Shown here piece after piece: positions 7,598 to 14,886 of a DNA stretch of 42,375 nt. How positions within the stretch are numbered: the stretch's first letter is position 1; each line of letters opens with the position of its first letter. Both the position numbers and the translations under genes were made by a program. Under the pieces are notes generated by a model. The model saw nothing but the letters and a program-made list of their open reading frames with translations. It did not search any database and was not told where the DNA came from. This stretch comes from Oscillospiraceae bacterium (GTDB lineage Bacteria > Bacillota_A > Clostridia > Oscillospirales > Oscillospiraceae), in the NCBI GenBank assembly GCA_017537045.1, contig JAFYLN010000124.1, forward strand, positions 1-42,375. The letters are read 5' to 3'.

Positions 7598-8326
7598 TTA
7601 TTTCTGAAACAACTTGCTCTTCTTCAGGGGCAGGAAGAAGATACCACAAACAACGAACACCACAGACAGTGATGCATTGACGATAGAATACACCTCAAAC
7701 TTGTTCCAGGTGTTCATATCTGCTCTGAATTCAGCAAGCAGACCGCTCAGATTGAAGTCAGCGAAGTCTACCCATACGCCAGGCTCATGGCCGATTCTGC
7801 TGAGGTAGTCCACAACAATCTCGCTATCAAAGGTGATTTCACCGCCGTTAGCCCATGCACCAAACTCAACACCGATCCAGTAAACCATCCAGCCGCCATC
7901 TTCACCTTCGAGGAACTCGGGATAGCCCTCTTCCAAAATGCTCACCATAGCATCGGTAATGAAGTTGTCGCTCATAGCAATGTACAAAATAGGAAGAACT
8001 GCAGATATTGCCATATAGACATAATACAACGCAGGGATCTTCTTCTGCTTCATCAAACCATAGAAGCAACGCAGACCCACAACAAACAGTGCAAAACAAA
8101 CAATGGCGAAAATCTGATCCATATTTCGATGCGCTTTAATCGTCGCAGCAAAGCCGGGATGATTAGCGTATTCAGAGGTAACGAAGGCAAAATACATACC
8201 CAAAATCAAATACATGACTGCAAAAACAATCATTTGCGTCAACGCAACATATCTATACCACTTATTTTGGGGCTGAAGTCTAACCCCGGTCTTCTCAGTT
8301 GTTTCCACTTTCGTCTTGCCTAACAT
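7598..8326 (-). CDS. Membrane protein of unknown function
   Basis: 242 residues with a charged cytoplasmic start and four likely membrane segments: about residues 28-50, 72-90, 98-117 and, after a long acidic soluble loop (about 120-205), 212-233. The acidic loop contains VYWIGVEFGAW and several Asp/Glu clusters and probably lies outside the cell. I do not recognise a family. GGAGG lies nine bases before the ATG. It is a single-gene unit with its own promoter and a shared terminator. Confidence 0.8.
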   Translation of the reverse strand: MLGKTKVETTEKTGVRLQPQNKWYRYVALTQMIVFAVMYLILGMYFAFVTSEYANHPGFAATIKAHRNMDQIFAIVCFALFVVGLRCFYGLMKQKKIPALYYVYMAISAVLPILYIAMSDNFITDAMVSILEEGYPEFLEGEDGGWMVYWIGVEFGAWANGGEITFDSEIVVDYLSRIGHEPGVWVDFADFNLSGLLAEFRADMNTWNKFEVYSIVNASLSVVFVVCGIFFLPLKKSKLFQK

Positions 8327-8428
8327 TTACGAATTCCTCCTATTTTTCTTACGAAGACAACATCGTGCAGCTTTAAACCGTTTTACGCAAGTTGGGAAAA
8401 TTCATTTATCCCTTATGTCACTTTCCGT

Positions 8429-8457
8429 ATTGTAGCACAAGTTTAGATGTTTGTAAA
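8429..8457 (-). promoter_or_regulatory. Promoter of the membrane-protein gene
   Basis: On the minus strand TTTACA (8452-8457), a 17-base spacer and TACAAT (8429-8434) lie about 100 bases before the start, leaving a long untranslated leader with no obvious riboswitch. Confidence 0.6.
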
Positions 8458-8520
8458 GATGAAATTCACGAAGATAACAAAAGCTTCCATCAGATTATAA
8501 TTCGTTATTGTACATACAAC

Positions 8521-8552
8521 AAACTGCCAAACTGCCAAACTGCCAAACTGCC
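8521..8552. repeat. Four tandem copies of AAACTGCC
   Basis: Exactly four head-to-tail copies of the eight-base unit AAACTGCC, followed by AAATCT. It ends 17 bases before the tRNA-Ala -35 box and lies in a gap of about 300 bases holding nothing else but two promoters. Confidence 0.9.
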
Positions 8553-8569
8553 AAATCTAAAATTTTTCC

Positions 8570-8597
8570 TTGACAAACCAAAAATCTGTGCTATAAT
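8570..8597 (+). promoter_or_regulatory. Promoter of tRNA-Ala
   Basis: Perfect TTGACA (8570-8575), a 16-base spacer and perfect TATAAT (8592-8597), 31 bases before the tRNA. Confidence 0.9.
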
Positions 8598-8628
8598 ACA
8601 AAGGCTGTCAAACAGCACAAGTGCATAT

Positions 8629-8703
<75 letters not shown>

Positions 8704-8704
<1 letters not shown>

Positions 8705-8740
8705 AAAACACCGGATTTTCAACGAAAGTCCGGTGTTTTT
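8704..8740 (+). terminator. Terminator of tRNA-Ala
   Basis: A 12-base perfect stem (AAAAACACCGGA / TCCGGTGTTTTT) whose second arm ends in the T-run, starting at the last base of CCA. Confidence 0.9.
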
Positions 8741-8828
8741 CTAACTTTTTAAACAAATTTAAATTCTGAAAATGCACAAAATTTATCTCTATTACCAATC
8801 TATTGCCAATGTCTTTGTAACAGAAAAA

Positions 8829-8861
8829 GCCCCTCCCAAAAAGAACAATTCAGGGAGGGGC
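8829..8861 (-). terminator. Terminator of the Spo0A_C operon
   Basis: A nine-base perfect stem (GCCCCTCCC / GGGAGGGGC) just after the last gene of the operon; leftward it is followed by TTTTTC. Confidence 0.88.
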
Positions 8862-8868
8862 GATTTAA

Positions 8869-9312
8869 CTACATCCTTATAATTTCAGTGTAGACATATC
8901 TTTCGCCAATTCCGCGGCTATTTTTAGCATAGAAGGTAATGTATGCCCTATAGTAGTATCCCGACCAAGCATTGTTATATGTTACATAATTTGTATGGGA
9001 ATAATCATATGTGGTCGTCATCTCGGGATAGTCATCCATATCATATGTTCGCACTTCGCTCCAGCCTGACTGCCCATTGGCTGATCGATAAACAATAATC
9101 TCACTAACGCCGATCACATCCATCATATCTAAGTTCGCATCCACATCAAACCAAATCTCAAAAGATGTGGACGAGGCTTTATAAAGGTCTGTACCATAGG
9201 CTGCAAAAAAAGCACTCCCTCTCGGTTCTGCGGCACTCTCTGCATAAGCCGGAATCGCCAAAAGCATACTCAGCGCGAGAGCAATACATAGAAAACGAAT
9301 ATACTTCTTCAT
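8869..9312 (-). CDS. Secreted protein of unknown function
   Basis: 147 residues. Residues 1-24 form a signal peptide (MKK start, hydrophobic core, cleavage probably after AYA). The mature part is rich in Tyr, Thr and Ser with a beta-rich look and ends in a GERYVYTEIIRM-type segment. No family is claimed. Its ATG overlaps the stop of the DUF4367-type gene by four bases, so it is the last gene of a translationally coupled three-gene operon and may be an output of that regulatory pair. Confidence 0.8.
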   Translation of the reverse strand: MKKYIRFLCIALALSMLLAIPAYAESAAEPRGSAFFAAYGTDLYKASSTSFEIWFDVDANLDMMDVIGVSEIIVYRSANGQSGWSEVRTYDMDDYPEMTTTYDYSHTNYVTYNNAWSGYYYRAYITFYAKNSRGIGERYVYTEIIRM

Positions 9313-10136
9313 CTTAAAGGCCTCCTATAAATTGATTTAATTATATCGTAAATATTTTCTTTGTTTGTATCTGTTAAGATTGTGCCCTCCACACCTTCTA
9401 TTGTCCATGTAATAGATAAGTTATCGTCATTTTCCAAAACAAAATGGGTTATGCCTCCAGAGTCAAATTCTTCTACAGCAGTTTCCTCTTTTTCAAACTT
9501 CATTGCAAGATCACGCGATATTCTATAAGAGATAGTTGCTCTTTTTTCATTCCCATTAAAAACGGCAATTACTTTATATCCGTCGTCTCGCAATGGGGTC
9601 ACCTTCAAATTCAGCAATTCAAATCCTTTGGGTAACCACATAGGCACAACTGGTTCTGTTATGCCGAGCTCCACAACCTTGTCGTACAGCTGTTGCAATC
9701 CATTGTTGTCCGTTTCGAATAGATATTCTACGGGAGGATCCTTTTTATCTCGATCCGGGGTAAAGAACTCAAAAACTTCACTTGTCCAGCGGGACAGTAT
9801 ATCAAAAACGCTCTCTGCACCTGCCGTCCGGGGCACTGCCATAACGACAATGCAAGCCGCTGCAGCAACAGCTGCAATTCCGGTAATCCATCTGCGTTTA
9901 CTTTTGGACTGTTTGGGTGATGTTTTGTGTTCGCTTAATCTTCCCAACAAAGCTAAGACCTCCGGTGTTTCCTCTACCGGATAGTCTTTTTCTCTCTCTT
10001 CCAGTATTTGCAATATAGGCAAGACCACCTCCTCATTGGGGTATTTCTTTTCCAGCTCCGCCTGCAGAATGTGATCCAGCTCATCTGTAGGCAGCTGCTT
10101 CCATTCTTGATCCGGACAGGTTTTACTCTCTCTCAT
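9309..10136 (-). CDS. DUF4367-type membrane protein, anti-sigma-like
   Basis: 275 residues: a soluble N-terminal part (1-80) with acidic helices, one membrane segment at about 84-101 after a KSKRR stop-transfer cluster, and an extracellular C-terminal half with the DUF4367 pattern (WLPKGFELLNLKVTPL, then a beta-rich segment ending TWTIEGVEGTI). This layout is shared with anti-sigma proteins that sense an outside signal and hold a transcription factor at the membrane. The ATG at 10136 is chosen because AAAGGGGGG lies six bases upstream; it also gives a four-base overlap with the Spo0A_C gene. Confidence 0.75.
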   Translation of the reverse strand: MRESKTCPDQEWKQLPTDELDHILQAELEKKYPNEEVVLPILQILEEREKDYPVEETPEVLALLGRLSEHKTSPKQSKSKRRWITGIAAVAAAACIVVMAVPRTAGAESVFDILSRWTSEVFEFFTPDRDKKDPPVEYLFETDNNGLQQLYDKVVELGITEPVVPMWLPKGFELLNLKVTPLRDDGYKVIAVFNGNEKRATISYRISRDLAMKFEKEETAVEEFDSGGITHFVLENDDNLSITWTIEGVEGTILTDTNKENIYDIIKSIYRRPLR

Positions 10137-10567
10137 TGCAATCCCCCCTTTGATATTCTGCATTCCTGCCAAATCTCCAAAATATAAGCTATTCTGGAAA
10201 TGAATTCGCTATTTGTGGGTTTATTTGTAATAGTCTGGCCATCATAGGAGAAGTACCAGTCCCAGGCCTGTTGGCTCCCATACGTCCAAGCCGTTTTTAT
10301 TACTTTTCTGATAGCCATCTCTACTGCCCATTCGGAATATTGATTATAGCACGAGCACACCTCTAAGTACATATCTTTCGATAATGCGCGTGTAGGATCT
10401 TCGTATTGCAATTCAATTGCCTTTTTGAGATACTCGAAGCCCACATGCTTTGTCGGTATCCCTAATTCCATCAAGATTACAACGATTCTCCCTCTAAAGT
10501 TGTAGGGATTCAAATGCCGTGCTAACAATTGTATATGGCCAAGCGTGCTCTCTATCGTGCTTTCCAT
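10133..10567 (-). CDS. Spo0A C-terminal-domain transcription regulator without receiver
   Basis: 144 residues. From about residue 25 the protein follows the DNA-binding domain of Spo0A closely in pattern: the ELGIPTKHVGFEYLKKAI start, a helix-turn-helix segment ending in MAIRKVIKTAW, and the diagnostic KPTNSEFI near residue 118. The phosphoacceptor receiver domain that normally precedes it is missing, and no remnant is seen upstream, so activity cannot be set by phosphorelay in the usual way. The overlapping downstream gene encodes a DUF4367-type membrane protein that may supply the control. GGAGG lies six bases before the ATG. Confidence 0.88.
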   Translation of the reverse strand: MESTIESTLGHIQLLARHLNPYNFRGRIVVILMELGIPTKHVGFEYLKKAIELQYEDPTRALSKDMYLEVCSCYNQYSEWAVEMAIRKVIKTAWTYGSQQAWDWYFSYDGQTITNKPTNSEFISRIAYILEIWQECRISKGGLQ

Positions 10568-10589
10568 TTTATTCCTCCTTCCTGTGGCT

Positions 10590-10618
10590 ATTATGACATA
10601 AATATTTGCATTTGTCTA
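10590..10618 (-). promoter_or_regulatory. Promoter of the Spo0A_C operon
   Basis: On the minus strand TAGACA (10613-10618), a 17-base spacer and CATAAT (10590-10595), about 25 bases before the start. The match is moderate. Confidence 0.55.
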
Positions 10619-10639
10619 TCGAAAAATGGCGAAAAAATA

Positions 10640-10671
10640 CCCCCTCCCGGAGATTTACTCCAAGGAGGGGC
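10640..10671 (-). terminator. Terminator of the phage late operon
   Basis: A seven-base outer stem (CCCCTCC / GGAGGGG) and an inner GGAG/CTCC stem lie just after the holin stop; leftward the sequence continues GTATTTTTTC. Confidence 0.85.
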
Positions 10672-10676
10672 AGTTT

Positions 10677-11171
10677 TTATTCTTGTAATTTATCTTCTTT
10701 TTCTTCACCGGAAAGGTCTGTCTCGATCTTCTCGCCCACCTCATCGATGGCTTTCAGACCAATCTTCAGCATCTTCACCATCCAGCCAGGCACAGCAGCT
10801 CCCATCTTAACAGCATTCTCCAGAATGCTACCAAGTTCAGTAACTATGTACCAAGCCAGCACCAGCGGCAGAAGAATGCTTGTCCACGTGATTCCAACAG
10901 GAAGGTGCTCACAGATCACCGACAACACGCAATCCGCAATAAATGCAACGATCACAACAACAAGCATACCGCCCTTATGCCACAGGCCCTGCCGTGCGGT
11001 GGCGCTACACCATTCACCGTTCTTCATTGCTGCAGCCGTTCCGGTGATATAGTCGATTGCCATAGTGATTACCCACACCACGGCCATAACACCTTGCCAG
11101 CCCAGGAAGGCGCTAATAGCAGTAAAGAATGCGGTTATGGCCAATTTGACTTCAATCATACTTTTCTCCAT
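10677..11171 (-). CDS. Phage holin
   Basis: 164 residues of the toxin-secretion/phage-lysis holin type. Hydrophobic segments lie at about residues 9-25, 28-48, 67-88 and 95-115, with the family motif DYITGTAAAMKNGEW (about 38-52) and a charged helical tail. It would open the inner membrane to let the endolysin out at lysis. The ATG at 11171 is preferred over an upstream one because GGAGG precedes it. It is the last gene of the late operon, directly after the endolysin. Confidence 0.9.
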   Translation of the reverse strand: MEKSMIEVKLAITAFFTAISAFLGWQGVMAVVWVITMAIDYITGTAAAMKNGEWCSATARQGLWHKGGMLVVVIVAFIADCVLSVICEHLPVGITWTSILLPLVLAWYIVTELGSILENAVKMGAAVPGWMVKMLKIGLKAIDEVGEKIETDLSGEEKEDKLQE

Positions 11172-11188
11172 TTTTGTATCCTCCAAAA

Positions 11189-11941
11189 TCAAATCATACC
11201 GAGAAGTTTCTTCCAGGTCTTATTCTTTGCGGTGATCACACCATCGACCCAGCAGCCATTATCCTTCTGGAAGTGCTTCACGGCAGCAGTAAACTTTGCA
11301 CCGGCAATGCCGTCAGCCTCGCCCACTTCGGTATAACCCAGGGCAAACAGACGCTTCTGCACAGCCAGTACAGCCTTGTGGGTGCGGTTTTTATAGGCGG
11401 ACAGGGTTACAGTCTTGCTGAGCGTTTCCGGACCGGCCTTGCCATCCACAGAAGCGCCACAGGCGTTCTGCACCTCCCAAACAAAGTCATAGAGGGTGTA
11501 ACCCTTTTCCTCTTTCTTAGGTGCGCCGCCAAAGGTAGTACGCCTTTCCTGTGCGTGACTGTACCAAAAGGACTTGCTGGTCCTGGTATCGATATGTACA
11601 AAGGTATCATACAAGCCAATGCCCTTGATACCGATGCTCTCGGCATATTTGGCAATCTCCGCAGGTGCAACACCGTCAATATGGAAGTCTGCAGCCTGTC
11701 CATAACAGTGATAGCTATTGGGTGCAGCATTGGCAACCTTCGCATTATGGGTCTTGCAACGGTAAGCCGTCACATACACAGGCTTTCCAAAATGGTCACG
11801 AATCTGCTGGAGATACTCCACCAGCTTTTCATCGATAGGGGTCGTAGAGCAACAGCCTGTCCCCTGGCAGTCAAACTCTCTTGCCTTGAAGTTGGTGGCA
11901 AGCTGTTCGCTCGATCCCTTCTTATAAGTTTTAATAGACAT
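11189..11941 (-). CDS. Endolysin, M15-type peptidase with wall-binding domain
   Basis: 250 residues. Residues about 12-120 are a peptidase M15A-like domain with the zinc site SxHxxGxAxD (H78, D85) and the later VHID (H116); it should cut stem-peptide or cross-bridge bonds in peptidoglycan. The C-terminal about 60 residues resemble a peptidoglycan-binding domain (GYTEVGEADGIAGAKFTAAV segment). No signal peptide, so export depends on the adjacent holin. GGAGG lies six bases before the ATG. Confidence 0.92.
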   Translation of the reverse strand: MSIKTYKKGSSEQLATNFKAREFDCQGTGCCSTTPIDEKLVEYLQQIRDHFGKPVYVTAYRCKTHNAKVANAAPNSYHCYGQAADFHIDGVAPAEIAKYAESIGIKGIGLYDTFVHIDTRTSKSFWYSHAQERRTTFGGAPKKEEKGYTLYDFVWEVQNACGASVDGKAGPETLSKTVTLSAYKNRTHKAVLAVQKRLFALGYTEVGEADGIAGAKFTAAVKHFQKDNGCWVDGVITAKNKTWKKLLGMI

Positions 11942-11954
11942 AGTTATTCCTCCT

Positions 11955-12119
11955 TTACTCGCTCGAACCTATGAATTTTGCTAGTAGACTTTCAAGTTTT
12001 TCAAGTCTCTCTTCTAAACGTTCACTTTGGGTTTCCTCTCGCATAAACTCGTTAGCCTGTTCTTTTATTTCTTCGGCTGTCATTTCTCTTATAAAGCCGT
12101 TAATACAAATCTTATCCAT
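11955..12119 (-). CDS. Small phage protein between fibre and endolysin
   Basis: 54 residues, mostly one amphipathic charged helix with a C-terminal heptad-like run (ERLEERLEKLESLLAKF). The ATG at 12119 follows GGGGG by ten bases and overlaps the end of the fibre gene by eight bases; a longer reading from 12179 would lie inside the fibre gene and is not favoured. Such small helical proteins are common downstream of fibre genes in Firmicutes phages; function unknown. Confidence 0.65.
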   Translation of the reverse strand: MDKICINGFIREMTAEEIKEQANEFMREETQSERLEERLEKLESLLAKFIGSSE

Positions 12120-13221
12120 TAGCTCTAATCCCCCATAATTCAAACTTAGTTCCAGTAGGAAAGTTATTTGGTGTGCCAACGGACATTGATACTTGTGTAA
12201 ATGGGGTATTACCCTCTAAATAAAAAGGCGCTCTATTTAGATATTTCTTCTGTGTAGAAGAAGCTTTTGTAGCATCGGTATATTCTAAAAACGCAATTCC
12301 CTTTTCATTTCTTCCATAAAAAGAAAAATGTGTAGTGCCACCACCACTTGCGTTTATAGCACCATTTAGCCACGGAGCCCATGCCACTTTATCGTTTTTA
12401 TAAAAAGCGAATGTGCCACCAATACTTATAGAAAGGCTACTATCTTCTGGAACTTCTGCAAACAAAGCAAACTCTTTAAGCTCAAAGTCGTTTAACGCAA
12501 TTTTTCTTACAACCTCTGTTGTAGTAATACTTTGAATAAGCTCATACTGTGGCTCGTATGCTGCTACCAAGTCAGCAATTTCTTGCTTGTCTCCATCAGT
12601 GAGTACATATTCTTTACCGGGTTCGCCCTGCAGGCCCTGCTCTCCTGTGTCGCCCTTATCACCCTTATCGCCCTTATCGCCTTTCTCTCCGGGTTCACCG
12701 TCTTTACCGGGTTCGCCTTTCAGCGACTCCAGCCATTCGGTTTCCGAGCCTTCAAAGCCATTCCGCACAGCGATTTCATAAGCGGATTCACCGTCTTTAC
12801 CATCGATGCCGCTACCTCCACCGCCAGATTCCTCCAGCTCCTCCACACGGATAAGTAAGTCCTGCCAAACGGGCAGAGTGGGATTAACAGACGGATCTCC
12901 CTCCGGGTCAACTCCTTCAATAATCATTCGCACGCTGGCCCACACAGTAGGAATAGCAATCGTACCCTCTGCATTTACACCGTAGACGCCGACCTTCAGC
13001 CACACATTTGGCGTTACCAGCACTTCCCAAGGTACCACTTTCGGATCCTTAACCGTTATGCTCACTTCCCCGGCTCGGAATACAGTCAGCCTATCAAGCC
13101 CATCCCAGGCGGAATCAAAGTTAAATTCAACTGGAATACCGACCGTACCGGATGTGATGAGCTGTGGACATTGTAGGACTCGTATAGAATTATTTAATAC
13201 CTGGAATTTTAATTTTCCCAT
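12112..13221 (-). CDS. Tail fibre/baseplate protein with collagen-like segment
   Basis: 369 residues in three parts: an N-terminal domain (about 1-125) resembling baseplate upper proteins, a glycine-rich hinge, the phage fibre motif SAYEIAVRNGFEGSETEWL (about 146-164) and a Gly-X-Y collagen-like run (169-202), then a C-terminal beta-rich domain (about 205-369) that is the likely receptor-binding head. Collagen-like runs trimerise and project the head. This is the most obvious host-recognition protein in the phage, and it carries no copy of the DGR repeat. Confidence 0.85.
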   Translation of the reverse strand: MGKLKFQVLNNSIRVLQCPQLITSGTVGIPVEFNFDSAWDGLDRLTVFRAGEVSITVKDPKVVPWEVLVTPNVWLKVGVYGVNAEGTIAIPTVWASVRMIIEGVDPEGDPSVNPTLPVWQDLLIRVEELEESGGGGSGIDGKDGESAYEIAVRNGFEGSETEWLESLKGEPGKDGEPGEKGDKGDKGDKGDTGEQGLQGEPGKEYVLTDGDKQEIADLVAAYEPQYELIQSITTTEVVRKIALNDFELKEFALFAEVPEDSSLSISIGGTFAFYKNDKVAWAPWLNGAINASGGGTTHFSFYGRNEKGIAFLEYTDATKASSTQKKYLNRAPFYLEGNTPFTQVSMSVGTPNNFPTGTKFELWGIRANG

Positions 13222-13235
13222 TTGTCACCACTCCT

Positions 13236-13601
13236 TCAAGCCTGTTCCTCGCATTCCAATCGGTTGATCTCATCTCGGATTGCCTGGCGTTCTGCGTGCA
13301 GCGCAGCCACATCGTAGGGCATTTCCTCACCCAAAAGCTGACACTCCGCACACTTGATGACCTTATAGTCCGTAGCAGAAAGCTGCTTTTTCAGCTCTGC
13401 GATTTTCTCGGTAGGTGTCTTTTCTACGCCATCATCCTCAATGGTGTATTCACCATTGTGGGCTTCTTTCTTAGCAATTTCTTCATTAGCTTCATTATAT
13501 TCCCTCTCTACACGAATTAAGGTTTCTACATGCTTATCACTTTCTGTAGCAGGATCGTATTCATGTAGAGTTCCAAGAACATCATATACTATCTTTTTCA
13601 T
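13236..13601 (-). CDS. Phage tail-region protein, helical
   Basis: 121 residues, mostly helical and acidic, with a cysteine pair in KCAECQLLGEEM and a final helix AERQAIRDEINRLE. Small proteins of this type occur among the baseplate and fibre genes of many Firmicutes phages (XkdW-like position). No enzymatic motif. GGAGG precedes the ATG at 13601. Confidence 0.6.
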   Translation of the reverse strand: MKKIVYDVLGTLHEYDPATESDKHVETLIRVEREYNEANEEIAKKEAHNGEYTIEDDGVEKTPTEKIAELKKQLSATDYKVIKCAECQLLGEEMPYDVAALHAERQAIRDEINRLECEEQA

Positions 13602-13612
13602 ATAGAGCCTCC

Positions 13613-14470
13613 TTATTGTTTACAATAATAGATATCAAAAGTAAAACTTGGTGCGGTTTGCTCGATATTGATAGCTGTTATCGCGATAGTAGTCATGTTG
13701 ACATTATTTATAGAAATAATAGATGGATTACCACTGCCTCTGTATGAAATATGGGGTAATGGATATGCATTATCCATGACAGCATGGCATCTAACCAATC
13801 TACCAAACCCCGAAATACTGTGATTGATATATCTGTTAACACCACTACCAAGAGCAGAGATATCACTTTCGGTAACAGATATTCTCTTTACATAAACAGG
13901 CTTTCCGTCGGATCTTTCTGTGGTACGATATTCCACGCCAACCGCCAAAGGAGGGGTTACAAATTCCTCTGTCCAGGTTTCGCCGCCATCAAGTGTGTAT
14001 CGCAACATTTCACTGTGCGTCCAATATCCGGCAGATATTAACCGTTGCACGATTTGTTTCGATGTTCTTGCGTATACCAGAACAGAAGAATAATCGAAAA
14101 TATACCTATATTTCTCAGGCACATTCAGAGTCTGCTCACTTGTGTAATACCAGCCGCTTTGTTTGCAAGTATTTAAGTCAGATATGGCTGGCGGATTCAC
14201 AGTACCCAACCCATACCCAGCAGGGGCTTTTTTTGTGTGCAGTGCAATAAATGCATCTGCGGGAGTGGGATTTTCCACATCGGGGCAAATGGCTTCAGCT
14301 GCAGAATCCGGAAGTACGGCTGCCTTGCTGTATGGTGTGCCCGGCTCAATGGGATCATCATCCCGAACCAATGTAATTGTAAAAGGTTGTCCTGTTTGCA
14401 GTGCTTGCAAATTTTCGGTAGTTACTACCGCACTGTATCGCCCGGGCGATCCGGGAACTCTGTCTTTCAT
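13613..14470 (-). CDS. Phage minor structural protein, baseplate region
   Basis: 285 residues, beta-rich, with a proline/aspartate-rich early segment (DDDPIEPGTPYS) and a Tyr-rich end. Placed between two other baseplate-region genes and overlapping the upstream one by four bases. No family recognised; a baseplate or side-fibre component is the likely role from position alone. Confidence 0.6.
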   Translation of the reverse strand: MKDRVPGSPGRYSAVVTTENLQALQTGQPFTITLVRDDDPIEPGTPYSKAAVLPDSAAEAICPDVENPTPADAFIALHTKKAPAGYGLGTVNPPAISDLNTCKQSGWYYTSEQTLNVPEKYRYIFDYSSVLVYARTSKQIVQRLISAGYWTHSEMLRYTLDGGETWTEEFVTPPLAVGVEYRTTERSDGKPVYVKRISVTESDISALGSGVNRYINHSISGFGRLVRCHAVMDNAYPLPHISYRGSGNPSIISINNVNMTTIAITAINIEQTAPSFTFDIYYCKQ

Positions 14471-14886
14471 AATCCATTCTCCTCTCCGGCAAAAATCTCG
14501 CCACTGTATCGGAAGATTTTTACAATTCGTTGGATTCTTTCGTAAACCAATGTTAACGATTGCTCAATTTGGTTCGCACCTTCCCAAGTCAGATGTTCCA
14601 TAGAGGAAGGTAGCTGTGCTTTTAATTCAACGGCATCGCACAAGTCAATCACATTGTTAAGATACCTGGCCATCTGCTCTTTTGTGGGCCACAGAGAAGA
14701 ATCAAACACCCCCGGAAGCCCCCAATCTGTTTTAATGCCAAATTGTTTTGTCAAACCAACAGCCTTGGCGAGTTCTGCCAATTCAGCAACCGCACGTTCT
14801 ACACGATTTAGATCCGCAGCGCCATAACTGCCTTTTTCCGTACCAAGGAGGACATCTGTTTTCGTTCTGTCAAAAATTAAATCCAT
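14467..14886 (-). CDS. Phage structural protein with AADLNRVE motif
   Basis: 139 residues. It contains YGAADLNRVERAVAELAE (about residues 22-39), a motif I associate with small tail or baseplate proteins of Firmicutes phages, followed by a helical body. It overlaps both neighbours by one to four bases, so its translation is coupled to the tail-tip gene. Function unknown beyond position. Confidence 0.6.
   Translation of the reverse strand: MDLIFDRTKTDVLLGTEKGSYGAADLNRVERAVAELAELAKAVGLTKQFGIKTDWGLPGVFDSSLWPTKEQMARYLNNVIDLCDAVELKAQLPSSMEHLTWEGANQIEQSLTLVYERIQRIVKIFRYSGEIFAGEENGL

Noticed and set aside
10568..10640. Left attachment site of the prophage
   Set aside because: The boundary must be about here, but no tRNA, integrase-core or repeat is visible and the right end is outside the window.
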